Shown here: positions 46,455 to 56,479 of the stretch, piece by piece
Numbering within the stretch: position 1 is the stretch's first letter
Layout of the letters: each line of letters opens with the position of its first letter
Assembly: GCF_032118995.1 (NCBI RefSeq)
Contig: NC_092669.1
Span: forward strand, 10,105,501 to 10,169,500
Direction: 5' to 3'
Length of the DNA: 64,000 nucleotides
From: Asterias amurensis
Taxonomy: Eukaryota > Echinodermata > Asteroidea > Forcipulatida > Asteriidae
Translations under genes and position numbers: made by a program
Notes under the pieces: model-generated
The model's database searches: none
Told to the model about the DNA's origin: nothing
What the model saw: the letters and a program-made list of their open reading frames with translations, nothing else

Positions 46455-47225
46455 TATTGTGGTAGAGCAGTTAAGAAGAGCACATGAGTAGGCCTGGGCG
46501 AATTATTCGGATATCCGGTTAATGGCGAATAGGTTTTCCTATCCGTAACCGCGAATGCCTTTTTTTTCTTAACCGGATATCCGCATAGGGCGCGAATACC
46601 TATTTACAAACAGGATAATTCTGTAATTACAACCGAGTAACCGGATATTCTTTAATATCCGAATATCCGCGGACGTCGGGCGACAACTGATATGAATGTT
46701 TTGTCTGAATCCTTATGAAACTTCTATTAAGACAGCATAAAACAGCATATATTAAGTATTTAACTATGCTCACCTCCGTGAAGAGTTAAAACAATGACAT
46801 TTCTGACGTAATTTGTTCAAAGATTACAAAAGTTTTCCTTCACGTAGAGTCAATGACGATCAAAAGAAAAAGCAAATCGCCATCTTTAAATTAGATCCGG
46901 TCATTTTTATGAATGAACCGAGTGACACTGTCTAAAACTAATATCAATCCGCCCAAAAGATCTCATTCACAAACGAACAGCGCCCTCTAGCGGCAAAAAA
47001 AAAAAAAAATTTTTTTTTTTAAACAGCGCCCTCTAGCGGCGAAAAAACTATTCGAATATCCGGTTAATTTCGGATAGTTGGCCAGCGGTATCCGAATAAC
47101 AAAATTTCACTATTCGCCCAGCACTACACTTGAGTCTGTTTTTGTTATCAGTACACAGTGGGTTTGAGTCCTGACTGTGGCACTTGTGCCATCGGTGAAG
47201 ACACTTTACATTCCATCAACTGACT
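46455..47225 (+). mobile_element. tRNA-derived SINE split by hAT-like copy 2
   Basis: GGTAGAGCAGTTAAGAAGAG before the insertion and GGGTTTGAGTCCTGACTGTG plus GAAGACACTTTAC after it are the two halves of a tRNA-Leu-type SINE. Confidence 0.65.
46489..47126 (-). mobile_element. hAT-like element, 638 bp, copy 2 (reverse of copy 1)
   Basis: CACATGAG 46481-46488 and CACTTGAG 47127-47134 form an 8-bp duplication with one mismatch. The unique interior matches copy 1 in reverse complement. Confidence 0.88.
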
Positions 47226-47704
47226 TAAAGTGATGTCTCTACTGCTGCTTCCTATGTTGTATCGTAATTTGGTTGTGACCCCTGGCTACAAGGCAGTTAA
47301 CGGTTGTATAGCTTCTGACTGGCACCCCTGAACAAAGATATTGACAAAATAGGGACACCGCCAATATAGGGCTAGATAGCTCAGTTGGTAGAGCGCCGGC
47401 ACGTTAATCCGGAGGTCGTTGGTTCGAATCCCACTCTAGTCAATTCTTTGTTCAACCCCCAAAATCATTTCAAAATTTACCCAGTCAGTTTCCCTTGTGG
47501 TTTATATTGATAACTGAAACAAAAAGTTGCATCCCCTTAAGGTGATCCCCTTAAGGTGATCCCCTGGCTGCCGCTTCCCATGTTGTATCATAACTTGGGT
47601 GTGATCCCTGGCTACAAGGTAGTTACAGGTGGTATAGCCTCTAACTGGCACCCCCGAACAAAGACATTGACAAAATAGGGAGATTGTCAACATTTGGTTG
47701 AACA
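47225..47704 (+). repeat. Tandem partial duplication around the tRNA-like sequence
   Basis: TTCCTATGTTGTATCGTAA, CCCCTGGCTACAAGGCAGTT and GGCACCCCTGAACAAAGATA precede the tRNA-like sequence (47250-47360) and recur at 47573-47680. Confidence 0.75.
47370..47441 (+). tRNA. tRNA-like sequence with GTT anticodon position, probably a SINE head rather than a working tRNA gene
   Basis: Seventy-two bases fold as a cloverleaf: acceptor GGCTAGA/TCTAGTC (one G-U), D arm GCTC-AGTTGGTA-GAGC, anticodon arm CCGGC-ACGTTAA-TCCGG, and T arm around GGTTCGAATCCC. Faults are C instead of U at position 33, a C-U pair closing the anticodon loop, and one T-stem mismatch. The flanks 47241-47369 recur at 47551-47695, and a second, interrupted copy lies at 62569-62876. 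It is best read as a tRNA-derived repeat. Confidence 0.45.
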
Positions 47705-47708
47705 TTAA

Positions 47709-47870
47709 AGGAACACGTTGCCTTGGATCGGTCAAGTTGGTCTTTGAAAAGTGTTTGTAATAAAATGCATATGGGTAGAAAGGTGTTGTAAAAGTAGAAT
47801 ACAATGATCCACACAAAAATGCCTAGAAAATGCGTGGTTTTCATTTTACCTCGTCGACTCCCGTATTCCT
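47709..47870. mobile_element. Family B, deleted to 162 bp
   Basis: TTAA 47705-47708 and 47871-47874. Only the left arm and the last six bases of the right end remain. It lies 119 bases before exon 5. Confidence 0.85.
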
Positions 47871-47989
47871 TTAAGTAACTCACTCACACAGACAGATCCA
47901 TGCCATTTGATTGACGGAACACGCATTATAAATCATCCATATTTAAGTCATCTATCTTTTGAAATAATTGTTTTTATTTCTAATTACAG

Positions 47990-48564
47990 ATATCACACAG
48001 CCACCTGCCACACCGCTCCGTCCAGTAGAAACCTCCCCCAACCTCATCGATATACTCATCGTTTCATGCGCTATGCTCATGACCTTCATGGCCATCACAA
48101 TATTTGTTTACGTTCGCCGTGTCCGGCGTATGCAGCAACGCTATTTTGCTGCAGTCGGTCATCCACACCACCTTCACCACCACCATCATCATCACAGCGG
48201 GCGTCGCCGAAGGCGGAGCCGCTCCCGTCGAATGGGCGACGGCATAGACGCCAACGGCGAGATAGACACAGTGACCACGCCCTACCGCCTCACGCAGCAT
48301 TCAAACTTCTGCCATCACCTCCCGCCACATCGCTGCCCCGCTCGGACAAACTTACTCGTCTCGTACAACTTGAACAATGGCGTGCAGATCCCTCAACCAA
48401 TCAGCACCTCGGATAAGGACGAGGATGATGTCGGGGACGAGGTCCCGCCGACGTACCTGGAGGTCGTCGGAGCTGGCTTCACTGCCGCTGGCATGGTCAT
48501 GATGCAAGGGAACGAAACTCCGCCTCCTGCCTACGAAGATCTACAAGTTGAAGATGTGCTGTGA
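47990..48564 (+). CDS. LDLRAD3-like receptor, exon 5: transmembrane segment and PPxY cytoplasmic tail, stop
   Basis: Terminal coding exon after TTCTAATTACAG, entered in phase 1, ending at TGA 48562-48564. It encodes a Pro/Thr stem, one transmembrane helix about 176-199 (ILIVSCAMLMTFMAITIFVY) and a stop-transfer RRVRR. The tail carries a His-rich run (215-226), an Arg/Ser-rich run (229-238), SYNLNNGVQ (282-290), and PPxY motifs PPTY 310-313 and PPAY 336-339. PPxY motifs recruit WW-domain HECT ubiquitin ligases; in vertebrate LDLRAD3 this means the Itch/Nedd4 group. The SYNLNNG block resembles a YNVNNG block I recall from the human LDLRAD3 tail, and the length (348) is close to human (about 345). 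The overlapping frame at 47907-48416 is a shadow. Confidence 0.87.
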
Positions 48565-48989
48565 ATTTTCTTGTGCACATTTAATGAGGAACACTTTTTT
48601 ACACTATATTTGACTAGTGGTAAGTGTCCTCTATCATGCAAGTAAAAATACAGGCCATTTAGGTTGACAGATTACTGAAATGCTAGTGACTAGGGCATCA
48701 GTTGTAAATCGGCACCAGTCTAGAAGGTACCGCATGTCTAGTTTTTGTTGTTATTATTATTCACCTTCTTCTCTCAGTTTTTTTATGTCATGTGCAAAGC
48801 AATAACAATACTAAAGTATAGGATACTAAACTGAGTTTTAGTTTTGATCTTAAATCCTGCAGTGTTTTTTTACTTGGTCATGGCAAAGTGATAACAGACC
48901 AAGCTGAAGGCAAGGTCCTTTATTATTTGCTAAAAACCGAGTCACTGCTCTTTAGTTCGTATTCATAAAGACAGATTTTGTTAGAAAGC
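48565..48989. other. Probable 3' UTR start of the LDLRAD3-like gene
   Basis: No transposon until 48994. No polyadenylation signal is recognised in this stretch. Confidence 0.4.
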
Positions 48990-48993
48990 TTAA

Positions 48994-49382
48994 AGACGCT
49001 GGATGCTATTGGTAATTGTCAAAGACTAGTCTTCACAGTTGGTGTATCTGAACGTATGCATAAAATAACAAACCTGTGAAAATTTGAGCTCAATCGGTCG
49101 TCGAACTTGCGAGATAATAATGAAATAAAAAACACACTTGTCGCACCATGGTCACATGAAGTTGTGTGCTTTTAGATGGTTGATTTCGAGACTTCAAATT
49201 CTAAATCTGAGGTCTTGAAATCAAATTCGTGAAAAATTACTTCTTTCTCAAAAACTACGTCATTTCAGAGGGAGCTTTTTCCTCACAATGTTTAATACTA
49301 TCAACCTCTCCCCATTACTCGTAATCAAGAAAGGTTTGTGATAATAATTATTCTGAGTAATTACCAATAGTGTCCACTGCCT
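48994..49382 (+). mobile_element. Family A MITE, complete (389 bp)
   Basis: TTAA 48990-48993 and 49383-49386; termini slightly mutated (AGACGCTGGATGCTATTGG). Confidence 0.9.
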
Positions 49383-49718
49383 TTAAACTGTAAAATAGTA
49401 AAACTTTTCTGCTTTGTAAATTTTCAATTGATGTCAGACCCTCCCTTAGGCTCAATTTATAAGGGGTCACATTGCATGCCACTCTCATTGATTGTAGTGT
49501 ATGCGTGATTTAGCACCCGCGTAAGCTTGCATACCAATACAAAATAGACCGTATCGAATAACACCTTTATTACTATGCAAGAGGCAATATTGTAAGGCAG
49601 GCCGTATGCGCGTCTAAACCTATTGATTTCTATGGAACACGTACGTGCACGCACACGTACACGCCTAGCTCACAGACGCCATGTTCACGAGCAGGTATTT
49701 GAATGGTGATTGTCATAT

Positions 49719-49991
49719 AAGCTTTGGCGATATTGCTTTTATCATCCCACGATATATCGTCAATAGAGTATCGTGATATTCGATTATATCGCGATTTATA
49801 TTTGAAGTCTAAAATGCTGACATTTCACTATGCCCAATTTTTATACTTCTGAAATCTAAACAAATCGAGGTATGGATCTGTGAGGTGTACTGTCTACCCA
49901 TGGTTCATAGCTCTATGAGTTTACACACACAAACAGTGTCTTTTAAAGTGTCTACTATTTTTGATTATATCGAGATATCGCCCAAGCTTAA
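49719..49991. mobile_element. CGATATCG-rich hAT-like element, copy 3 (273 bp)
   Basis: Perfect 8-bp duplication TGTCATAT at 49711-49718 and 49992-49999. Ends AAGCTTTGGCGATA / GATATCGCCCAAGCTTAA; the centre is unrelated to copies 1 and 2. Confidence 0.85.
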
Positions 49992-50303
49992 TGTCATATT
50001 CGTTACAGTCTATTTGCTATGAATGCTGAATGTGCTCAAGCCAATTGGTCTGAAACAGGGAACTTGGTCATGTGACCACATTTCAACCAAAAAACTATCT
50101 TGGGTATTTGTAAACCACCTTTATAACTCATAATTTATGTTGCAGAACATAAATTTTTAATAACAGTAACATATTTATTTTAACAGTCCTTTAGTGTTTA
50201 ACTTTTTATATAAAATATTTTTTTACACTCTTCTGAAAGTTCCCGCCTTTTTTAAAACCAGCCATAAAAAAAACCATCTATTGATTGATGTCCATGCTAT
50301 TAA

Positions 50304-50685
50304 AGGAAAACGTTGCCTTGGATCGATCAAGTTGGTCTTTGAAAAGCGTTTGAAACCGTTTGTTATGAAATGCAAATGGTTAGACAGATAATGTAAAAGT
50401 AGAGAATAATTATTCTCACAAACATTCCTCAAAATTGCACGGTTTTTCTTTTACATCGCAAAGAGACATGGTCGGCCATTTTGTGTATTCAAAATTTTGA
50501 CTCCATAGACTGGCCGACCGTGTTGGTTCGCGACGTGAAAGAAAATCATGCAATTTCGAGTCATATTTGTGTGGGTCATTATATTCAACTTTAAAAACAT
50601 CTTTCTAACCATATCCATTTTATAACAAATGGTTTTAAAACGCTTTTCATAGACCAACTCGCCTGATCCAAGGCAATGTGTCTCT
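50304..50685. mobile_element. Family B hairpin MITE, diverged
   Basis: TTAA 50300-50303; the right flank has decayed to TTTT. The arms still pair across about 350 bp with scattered changes. Confidence 0.85.
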
Positions 50686-50689
50686 TTTT

Positions 50690-51765
50690 CGATATTTATC
50701 CAGGCTATAATTGATATTTTTGTCCAATGCTGAGTAACAAATCTGACTAGAATGAAATAGTAGTCAGACAGTTTGGTTAAATTGTACTTGTAAATAATTG
50801 TGTGTAGGCCAGCCGTCGATTTCACCAAACTCTTCCTAACTTAGGATTAATCTTGGGACTTGGCACGAGTCCCAGCCTTGCACTGTAACATGTAGTCGCG
50901 GCTGGACTAAAAAATCAATAGTCGTGAATACGACACAAGTCGTCCAGGCTTAATTGTGTGGATGAAGTCACTTGATGAGAAAGTGTTTGGCAAAATGATC
51001 ACCCTTTTTTTCGGTTTTCATAAGTAAATGTTCATGACGTCTACTGTATGGCAAAACAAAATGGTGTATGCGAATCAATAAAAGTGGTCAAAAGCGCCCG
51101 CACAATGTCTCACTCAACGTTCTCCGGGTTCTATTTCTATGGCAGATAGATTTATGATATGAACATGTCAACGCACACAAATTTCACGTTATGCCTATGG
51201 GCCAAAAAGTAACAGTTAACCATTTATCATCCATTCATTTCTGACTCATTGAAGTTCAATACAATAAGTTTCATGTTTTATTGAAAGTGAATTCATTCAA
51301 ATTCAACACGTAGCTTCGGACATCTTTAAGTTGTTCTTTCTGTAAATATTTGTAAATATTTCCAAGTTTTTTGCTTTTTTCTTACTGTTACACCAAGTAC
51401 TCTAAATTCACCTGTATCTACACTGTATATTTTTTACACAGTGAGACTTTTTAACCTGTCGATTGTTTTGATAGTCTTTGTATTTATTGTAACAGAGTTT
51501 TGTTAGTGATGTTAAGTTACTCATGTTTTGTTCATTGGAAGATATTATTGTTTCAAAACTTAGCGGCTCAAAGTATAGGGCAAGTTAGTGCTGCGATCAA
51601 TATAATGTACATTTGTGGTAAAAACCTAGGCTTAAGTTTGGGTTCCAAATCTACTCACCGCTAGATGTCGAAGCACCCTGCAAGAAGGCACATTGCCCCA
51701 AATTTTACGACAAAGGCAATCCTGGGTTTTGGAAAGGTATGTAGCTCTATGTCCAGTCCATCAGA
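50690..51765. other. Gene-free stretch
   Basis: Possible short D-family words near 50822-50870; otherwise nothing recognised. Confidence 0.4.
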
Positions 51766-51779
51766 GTAGGGCCCAAGTT

Positions 51780-52421
51780 CATGGCTTTGCTTACCGCCGA
51801 ATTCTGCGCTTTCGATCACCATTCATTCATTCATTCTTTCATTCAATCAAACTTACATTTACTCTTATGATTTACATACCATTTGCCGCTTACTGTGCAA
51901 GCGCCAAGTTTCTGCGCTAACTGTGTAAGCAAAGAATGCCTAGAAACAGTGAGTACACATGCACAGAAGCCAAAATTCAAACTTGCATTTTCTCTTATGA
52001 TTTACATACCATTCGCCGCTTACTGTGCAAGCGCCAAATTTCTGCGCTAACTGTGTAAGCAAAGAATGCCTAAAAAAAGTGAGTACACATTCACAGAAGC
52101 CAAAATTCAAACTTACATTTCTTATGATTTACATCACATTCCCCGCTTACTGTGCAAGCGCCAAATTTCTGCGCTAACTGTGTAAGCAAAGAATGCCTAG
52201 AAACAGTGAGTACACGTACACAGAAGCCAAAATTCAAACTTACATTTCTCATGATTTACATACCATTCCCCGCTTACTGTGCAAGCGCCAAATTTCTGCG
52301 CTAACTGTGTAAGCAAAGAATGCCTAGAAACAGTGAGTACACATGCACAGAAGCCAAAATTCCTTGCTAACCCGTGAAATACGCTTAACCTAAGTGCGAA
52401 ATTCCTTGCTTCCGTAACTAG
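51780..52421. mobile_element. H2 MITE with an internal tandem array
   Basis: The left end GGCCCAAGTTCATGGCTTTG is intact; the right end stops in CCTTGCTTCCGTAACTAG. The array at 51852-52362 lies inside. Confidence 0.75.
51852..52362. repeat. Four tandem units of 124-130 bp
   Basis: Units start CTTACATTT / CTTGCATTT at 51852, 51982, 52112 and 52239. Each contains GCTTACTGTGCAAGCGCCAA and AAGCAAAGAATGCCTA. Copies are about 95% alike by eye. Confidence 0.94.
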
Positions 52422-52429
52422 AATAATGG

Positions 52430-53160
52430 AATTTTGAGGTTGTTTTTTAAAGAATTAGCAACAATTATTTGCTACTCTTAATTTTTAACAAGAGTTACAA
52501 TGAAATCGGGCTCAAAGTTTACAACAATGCTTATCATGTGCTTGTCGTCAAACCTTAACTATTTATTATGCAACAACACAAATATTTGGGCCAAGTGTTT
52601 TGTAATTAGTATTATCAATGTGTGCTAAATTCTTAATTAAACAATGTATTTGTTTTTTAGTTGCTGGCTGGTCATATTTTATTCAAGTCTGGAATTGATG
52701 ACATGTTGTCATCAGATTACGCGCTTTAGACTATAAAAGCATTATGAAATGAATATGGTTGGAAGGATATTTTAAAAGTAGAACAAAAAGTTAACACAAA
52801 TTTTCCTTTTTTTGTGAGCTAACGCAAAATGTTTTTGTTTTTGTGGATTATTTTTTTACAACGCTTGGTTTTATGTGAAAATTACTGTGATAAAATGATG
52901 TATAGCATCTTACCTGTCAGGAAATCCCATGGAAGACATAAGGTGGACACAAATTAGGTGAAGTTGAAACTGCTTGGTTTTCCAAGGTCTGAAAGATGGA
53001 CCTCAGAGTCCGTGACCAGACTAGCCAGACCAGACTGTTTGGGTCCCAGGCACCTGATGCAAATAACGAATATGAAATCAAGGGGTTAAGATGCTGTATA
53101 GTCTGGTAGCTATTAAATTTATTTTAATGCAATAACATGAGATTTGAGGCATTGCATTGG
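52430..53160. other. Gene-free stretch
   Basis: A degraded B-like fragment is possible near 52735-52880 (ATGAATATGGTTGGAAGGAT); otherwise nothing recognised. Confidence 0.35.
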
Positions 53161-53372
53161 TGAGGTATCAATATATATTTGGTTTGCGGTAACACTAACA
53201 CCATGTGTGTATCTACTTGCCTGGTAGATAATAAAGCAAGACAAGTTCTCAAAAGAGCATAATCTACCTTGGGTCGATTTCACAAAGAGTTAGGTTAGGA
53301 CTAGTCCTAGGAGATATTCAAAACTTAAGGCTAGTCCTAAGTTAGGACGAGTTTTTATAAGACTAGTCTTAA

Positions 53373-53892
53373 AGACACTGGACACTGTTGGTATATTGTC
53401 AAAGACCAGTCTTCTCAGTTAGTTTATTTGAACATTATGCATAAAATAACAAACCTGTGAAAATTTGAGCTCAATTGGTCATCAACGTTTGGAGATAATA
53501 ATGAAAGAGAAAACACCCTGGAAAAGTTTCCGTATGGCGCCACCACTTTTTCATTCGATATCAAACAGTATAGTATCTAATTTACCTCAAGGAGATATCC
53601 CTTTTTGTAAAAATCAGTGAAAAAGTGGTGGCGCCATACGGAAAGTTATCCAACAACCTTGGCACACGAAGCTGTGTGCTTTCATATGCTTGATTTTGAG
53701 ACCTCAAATTATAAATCTGAGGTCTCAAAATCAAATTCAATGAAAATTACTTCTTTCTCGAAAACTCTGTCACTTCAGAGGGAGCCATTTCTCACAATGT
53801 TTTATACTGTCAACCTCTCCCAATTACTCGTTACCAAGTAAGGTTTTATGCTAATAATTATTTTGAGTAACTACCAATAGTGTCCACTGCCT
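53373..53892 (+). mobile_element. Family A MITE nested in D and itself carrying element E
   Basis: TTAA 53369-53372 and 53893-53896. Expanded to 520 bp by the E insertion at 53520-53651. Confidence 0.9.
53520..53651. mobile_element. Element E, 132 bp, copy 1
   Basis: GGAAAAGTTTCCGTATGGCG / CGCCATACGGAAAGTTATCC ends with long arms. AACACCCT 53512-53519 and AACAACCT 53652-53659 form an 8-bp duplication with one mismatch. Long arms and GG termini hint at a Mutator-like origin. Confidence 0.85.
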
Positions 53893-54195
53893 TTAACTCT
53901 TTGTGAAATCCATCCCAGGCAATTAGATACACACATGATGTTATCGCAAACCAAATATATATTTATACATGTAGTTATAGGAGGGGGGGGGGGGTCGGCA
54001 TTTTGATGAACGACTTTGTACTTGATGGTTGCAATACCACAGCACTGTATTCTGTATTTAAAACTTTGATAATAGATGATTAAAAAACTAACTCGTTAAC
54101 ATTGAATTTCACATGGACGTCATTTGTCTGATTATTACTTGGATTAATAACAACAACTATGAGAGAAGTTAGAGAAGGATAGCCCTAGAGAATTT

Positions 54196-54328
54196 GGAAA
54201 AGTTTCCGTATGGCGCCACCACTTTTTCACTCGATATGATATAATATAAAATCTAATTTACCTCAATGAGATATCCTTTTTTTGTAAAAATGAGTGAAAA
54301 AGTGGTGGCGCCATACGCAAAGTTATCC
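54196..54328. mobile_element. Element E, 133 bp, copy 2
   Basis: Same ends as copy 1. GAGAATTT 54188-54195 and AAGAATTT 54329-54336 form an 8-bp duplication with one mismatch. Confidence 0.85.
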
Positions 54329-54406
54329 AAGAATTTTTCCAGGGAAAACCAACACGGTCAACTTGACCATGGAGGAAGGAACTTAGGGACTGAAAACCAA
54401 ATCCAT

Positions 54407-54659
54407 GGGTGTGTTCGTTAAGCTTCCCTGGGTCCACCTTGGTCTGCCCCCTGTGCGTTCGAAAAGCTTTGACGTCATTCCAGGGGCTCACCCAGGTCAG
54501 CCCCAGTGCCCTGCTTGTGGAGTGGGTCACTTGGGGGTGACCTGAGGTACATGACGTTACCATGAGAGGGCGAGTGTGATCGTTCGATTAGCTCTTGTCA
54601 GGGGCTCACCCAAGTGAGCAGCGCGGGGTAGACCCAGGGATGCTAATCGAACGCACCCC
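54407..54659. mobile_element. Inverted-repeat element P (GGGTGTGTTCG ends)
   Basis: Left GGGTGTGTTCGTTAAGCTTC pairs with right GATGCTAATCGAACGCACCC. The GC-rich interior has AGGGGCTCACCCA on the same strand twice. Confidence 0.78.
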
Positions 54660-54669
54660 ATATATTTAC

Positions 54670-54745
54670 TAGTGGGATTCGAACTGGGGTTCCAGAGGTG
54701 GAAGGCATGGCAAGACACCACTTCACTAAACCTGACTTCTTTGGC
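54670..54745 (-). mobile_element. tRNA-like SINE fragment
   Basis: On the minus strand TTTAGTGAAGTGGTGTCTTG and CCCCAGTTCGAATCCCAC resemble tRNA A and B boxes. Confidence 0.4.
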
Positions 54746-54779
54746 AACAAATTCCCCAAATTATACTCCTTGTTATTAT

Positions 54780-55270
54780 ACACACTATAGAATGAATCCA
54801 TTTATACCATTGAAATTAAGAAATGCAACTCACCAGATTATAGTGCAGGAATTTGGCAGGGAGCATCCAACAATGATGCCTACTCTTTGCTGCCAAACTG
54901 CTTAATGACCAGCTTGCATTGGTCAGTGCTAAGAATAGTCAGGCGCCCTTATGAAATTTACTTTTTTGGTCCTATTGAAGTGTATGGGCACCACACAACT
55001 AAGGATGCCCTCAGGGGTGAGATTTATTTCAAACTTTTATCTGAACTCAAGCAAAAAATTCAATTCAGTGCCACAATTTTCTCAGCTTTTTTGTTCCTTC
55101 TTTTTGTTGTTATGTATGTATACCCCAATCAATTGGATGAATTTAAAAAATCCGATTGGATGAATGAAAAAAAACAAAATTCATAAGGCCGGTTTAAAAA
55201 AAGTTTATATTTCGCAAAATCCAAAAATACTTTGAGAAAAAAATAATAATCGCAAACTAACCCCGATATA
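54780..55270. other. Gene-free stretch
   Basis: A 99-codon plus frame at 54887-55186 has a hydrophobic stretch but no recognised motif or splice context; not called. Confidence 0.3.
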
Positions 55271-55276
55271 ATAAAG

Positions 55277-55453
55277 TTTTTGAGCAGACAATACTGCATA
55301 GAAAATTTTCCTTGCTAAGCAAATAATGATTGGGGCATCAGAATCAAAAAAGAAAACATTATGGAGTTTGTGCTTATATACTCGCAGTCTGTTAAGCACG
55401 ATTCTTATGTGCTTAGCAAATTTGTATGCTAAAAGGTTTTATGAAATTGGGCC
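55277..55453. mobile_element. H1 fragment
   Basis: TTGCTAAGCAAATAATGATTG to TTTTATGAAATTGGGCC; left end degraded. Confidence 0.6.
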
Positions 55454-55589
55454 CTGCTCTTTGATCTAACTTCTCTAAGGCTGAGGGCACTGTACATACA
55501 AGCTTTGTGAAATATAAACCACATGGTTTACTCAAATGTGGATCCTAAGTTTTTGACTTTTTTTGTCAGCAATAACTCACCCATAAAAA

Positions 55590-55780
55590 TGGGCCGAATC
55601 TCCATAAAGCTTTTAAGCAGAAAATACTGTTAAGCAATTATGCTAAGCAGAAAATGGGTGTGGCATCAGTCACAACAGTGTTAATTTAAGGTCTTTTGGC
55701 TGGTAACCAGTATCTGCTAAGCAATATTTTATCTGTGCTTAGCAAGTTTTTGTGCTTACAGACTTTATGAAATTGGGCAC
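55590..55780. mobile_element. H1 MITE, uninterrupted relative of the 16542-18243 copy
   Basis: GGGCCGAATCTCCATAAAGC to TTTATGAAATTGGGC. GGCTGGTAACCAGTATCTGC-TAAGCAATAT is the empty site for the 1.5-kb transposon. Confidence 0.78.
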
Positions 55781-55925
55781 TGGACTGCACTACAAATACT
55801 TGTTTTTGAAAATCTGTTTGGGGAGCCTTCCCTATGCATATAAAAATAAAGAATGGGTAAATTCCCCCTCCTACACGTCCCTTCCAAGGCAAAACAGCCC
55901 AACTTAAAAGTATGTATCTTTAATA

Positions 55926-56068
55926 AGGGAATAAAAGGGTAGCGACGAGTTCTTCAATGGCCGTTTAAAGCCGGCAGGGTCGGCGGCCAGGTGATCACAC
56001 GGCAACGACTCTGCAAGGTTTTAAACGGAAGTTTAAAAACGAGTCATTACTCTTTTATTCCCGTTCAT
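55926..56068. mobile_element. Short foldback with GGGAATAAAAG ends
   Basis: GGGAATAAAAGGGTAGCGAC at the left pairs with ACTCTTTTATTCCC at the right, around a GC-rich centre. Confidence 0.5.
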
Positions 56069-56479
56069 AAATGCCCTTTTGTTAAAAAGCGAGGTTTTGA
56101 AATGTTTTTTTCAAAAACTTTGCGAAGAATCTGTTCGATGCGCGTCGGTTGTGTGTACACGCGTGCGCTTAAATTAGGTGCGCGCACTTAGATTACGCTC
56201 TGTTACTATAGCTATGAATTGCGTGATAATCTTGCGCGCCCGACACGCGGAAGCCAGCTTGTTATAAACAGCTCCAGCTGGTCATTATCAAAGGTTTAAA
56301 CACCACCACGTGACGCGCTCTCCACAAATAGGAGTAGAGAAACTGTCTGGGGTATTTATGAATATAAAATATTTTTCTGGATTAATTGAGGGCGCTTTGC
56401 ACTTCCAAAGTTCCCAAGGCATACTACGTATGATTTTGAACATAACATGTCCTATATCAGCCTCTGTTTTAAAACTTCA

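Larger units (their letters stand above)
34984..48564 (+). other. Span of the five-exon LDLRAD3-like gene with its four phase-1 introns
   Basis: The exons total 82+117+138+135+575 bases, exactly 349 codons including stop. All junctions are GT-AG and all four introns are phase 1. Each extracellular module sits on its own symmetrical exon, the pattern expected from exon shuffling. The introns hold family A, B, C, H, hAT-like and CGATATCG elements, SINEs and part of a tandem array. The promoter is not recognisable. An AATAAA near 49125 lies inside a transposon and another lies near 51079; I cannot tell which, if either, is used. Confidence 0.8.
53275..53917. mobile_element. Family D foldback, split by family A
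   Basis: GGGTCGATTTCACAAAGAGT at the left and ACTCTTTGTGAAATCCATCC at the right; the interior has ACTAGTCCTA palindromes. A second partial D copy is at 63764-63816. Confidence 0.78.
53168..53967. mobile_element. Outer inverted-repeat element O, four-level nest
   Basis: TATATATTTGGTTTGCGGTA...GTGTGTATCTACTTGCCTGG at 53168-53223 is inverted at 53921-53967 (AATTAGATACACACATGATG...CGCAAACCAAATATATATTT). Inside it lies D, inside D lies A, inside A lies E. Confidence 0.75.

Noticed and set aside
47370..47441. Functional tRNA-Asn gene
   Set aside because: C at position 33, mismatches in two stems and duplicated flanks indicate a tRNA-derived repeat; kept only as tRNA-like.
47907..48416. 169-codon frame overlapping exon 5
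   Set aside because: Alternative frame of the GC-rich terminal exon of the receptor; the other frame has the transmembrane helix and PPxY motifs.
54887..55186. 99-codon frame with hydrophobic segment
   Set aside because: No motif, no splice signals in context, and AT-rich composition that gives such frames by chance.
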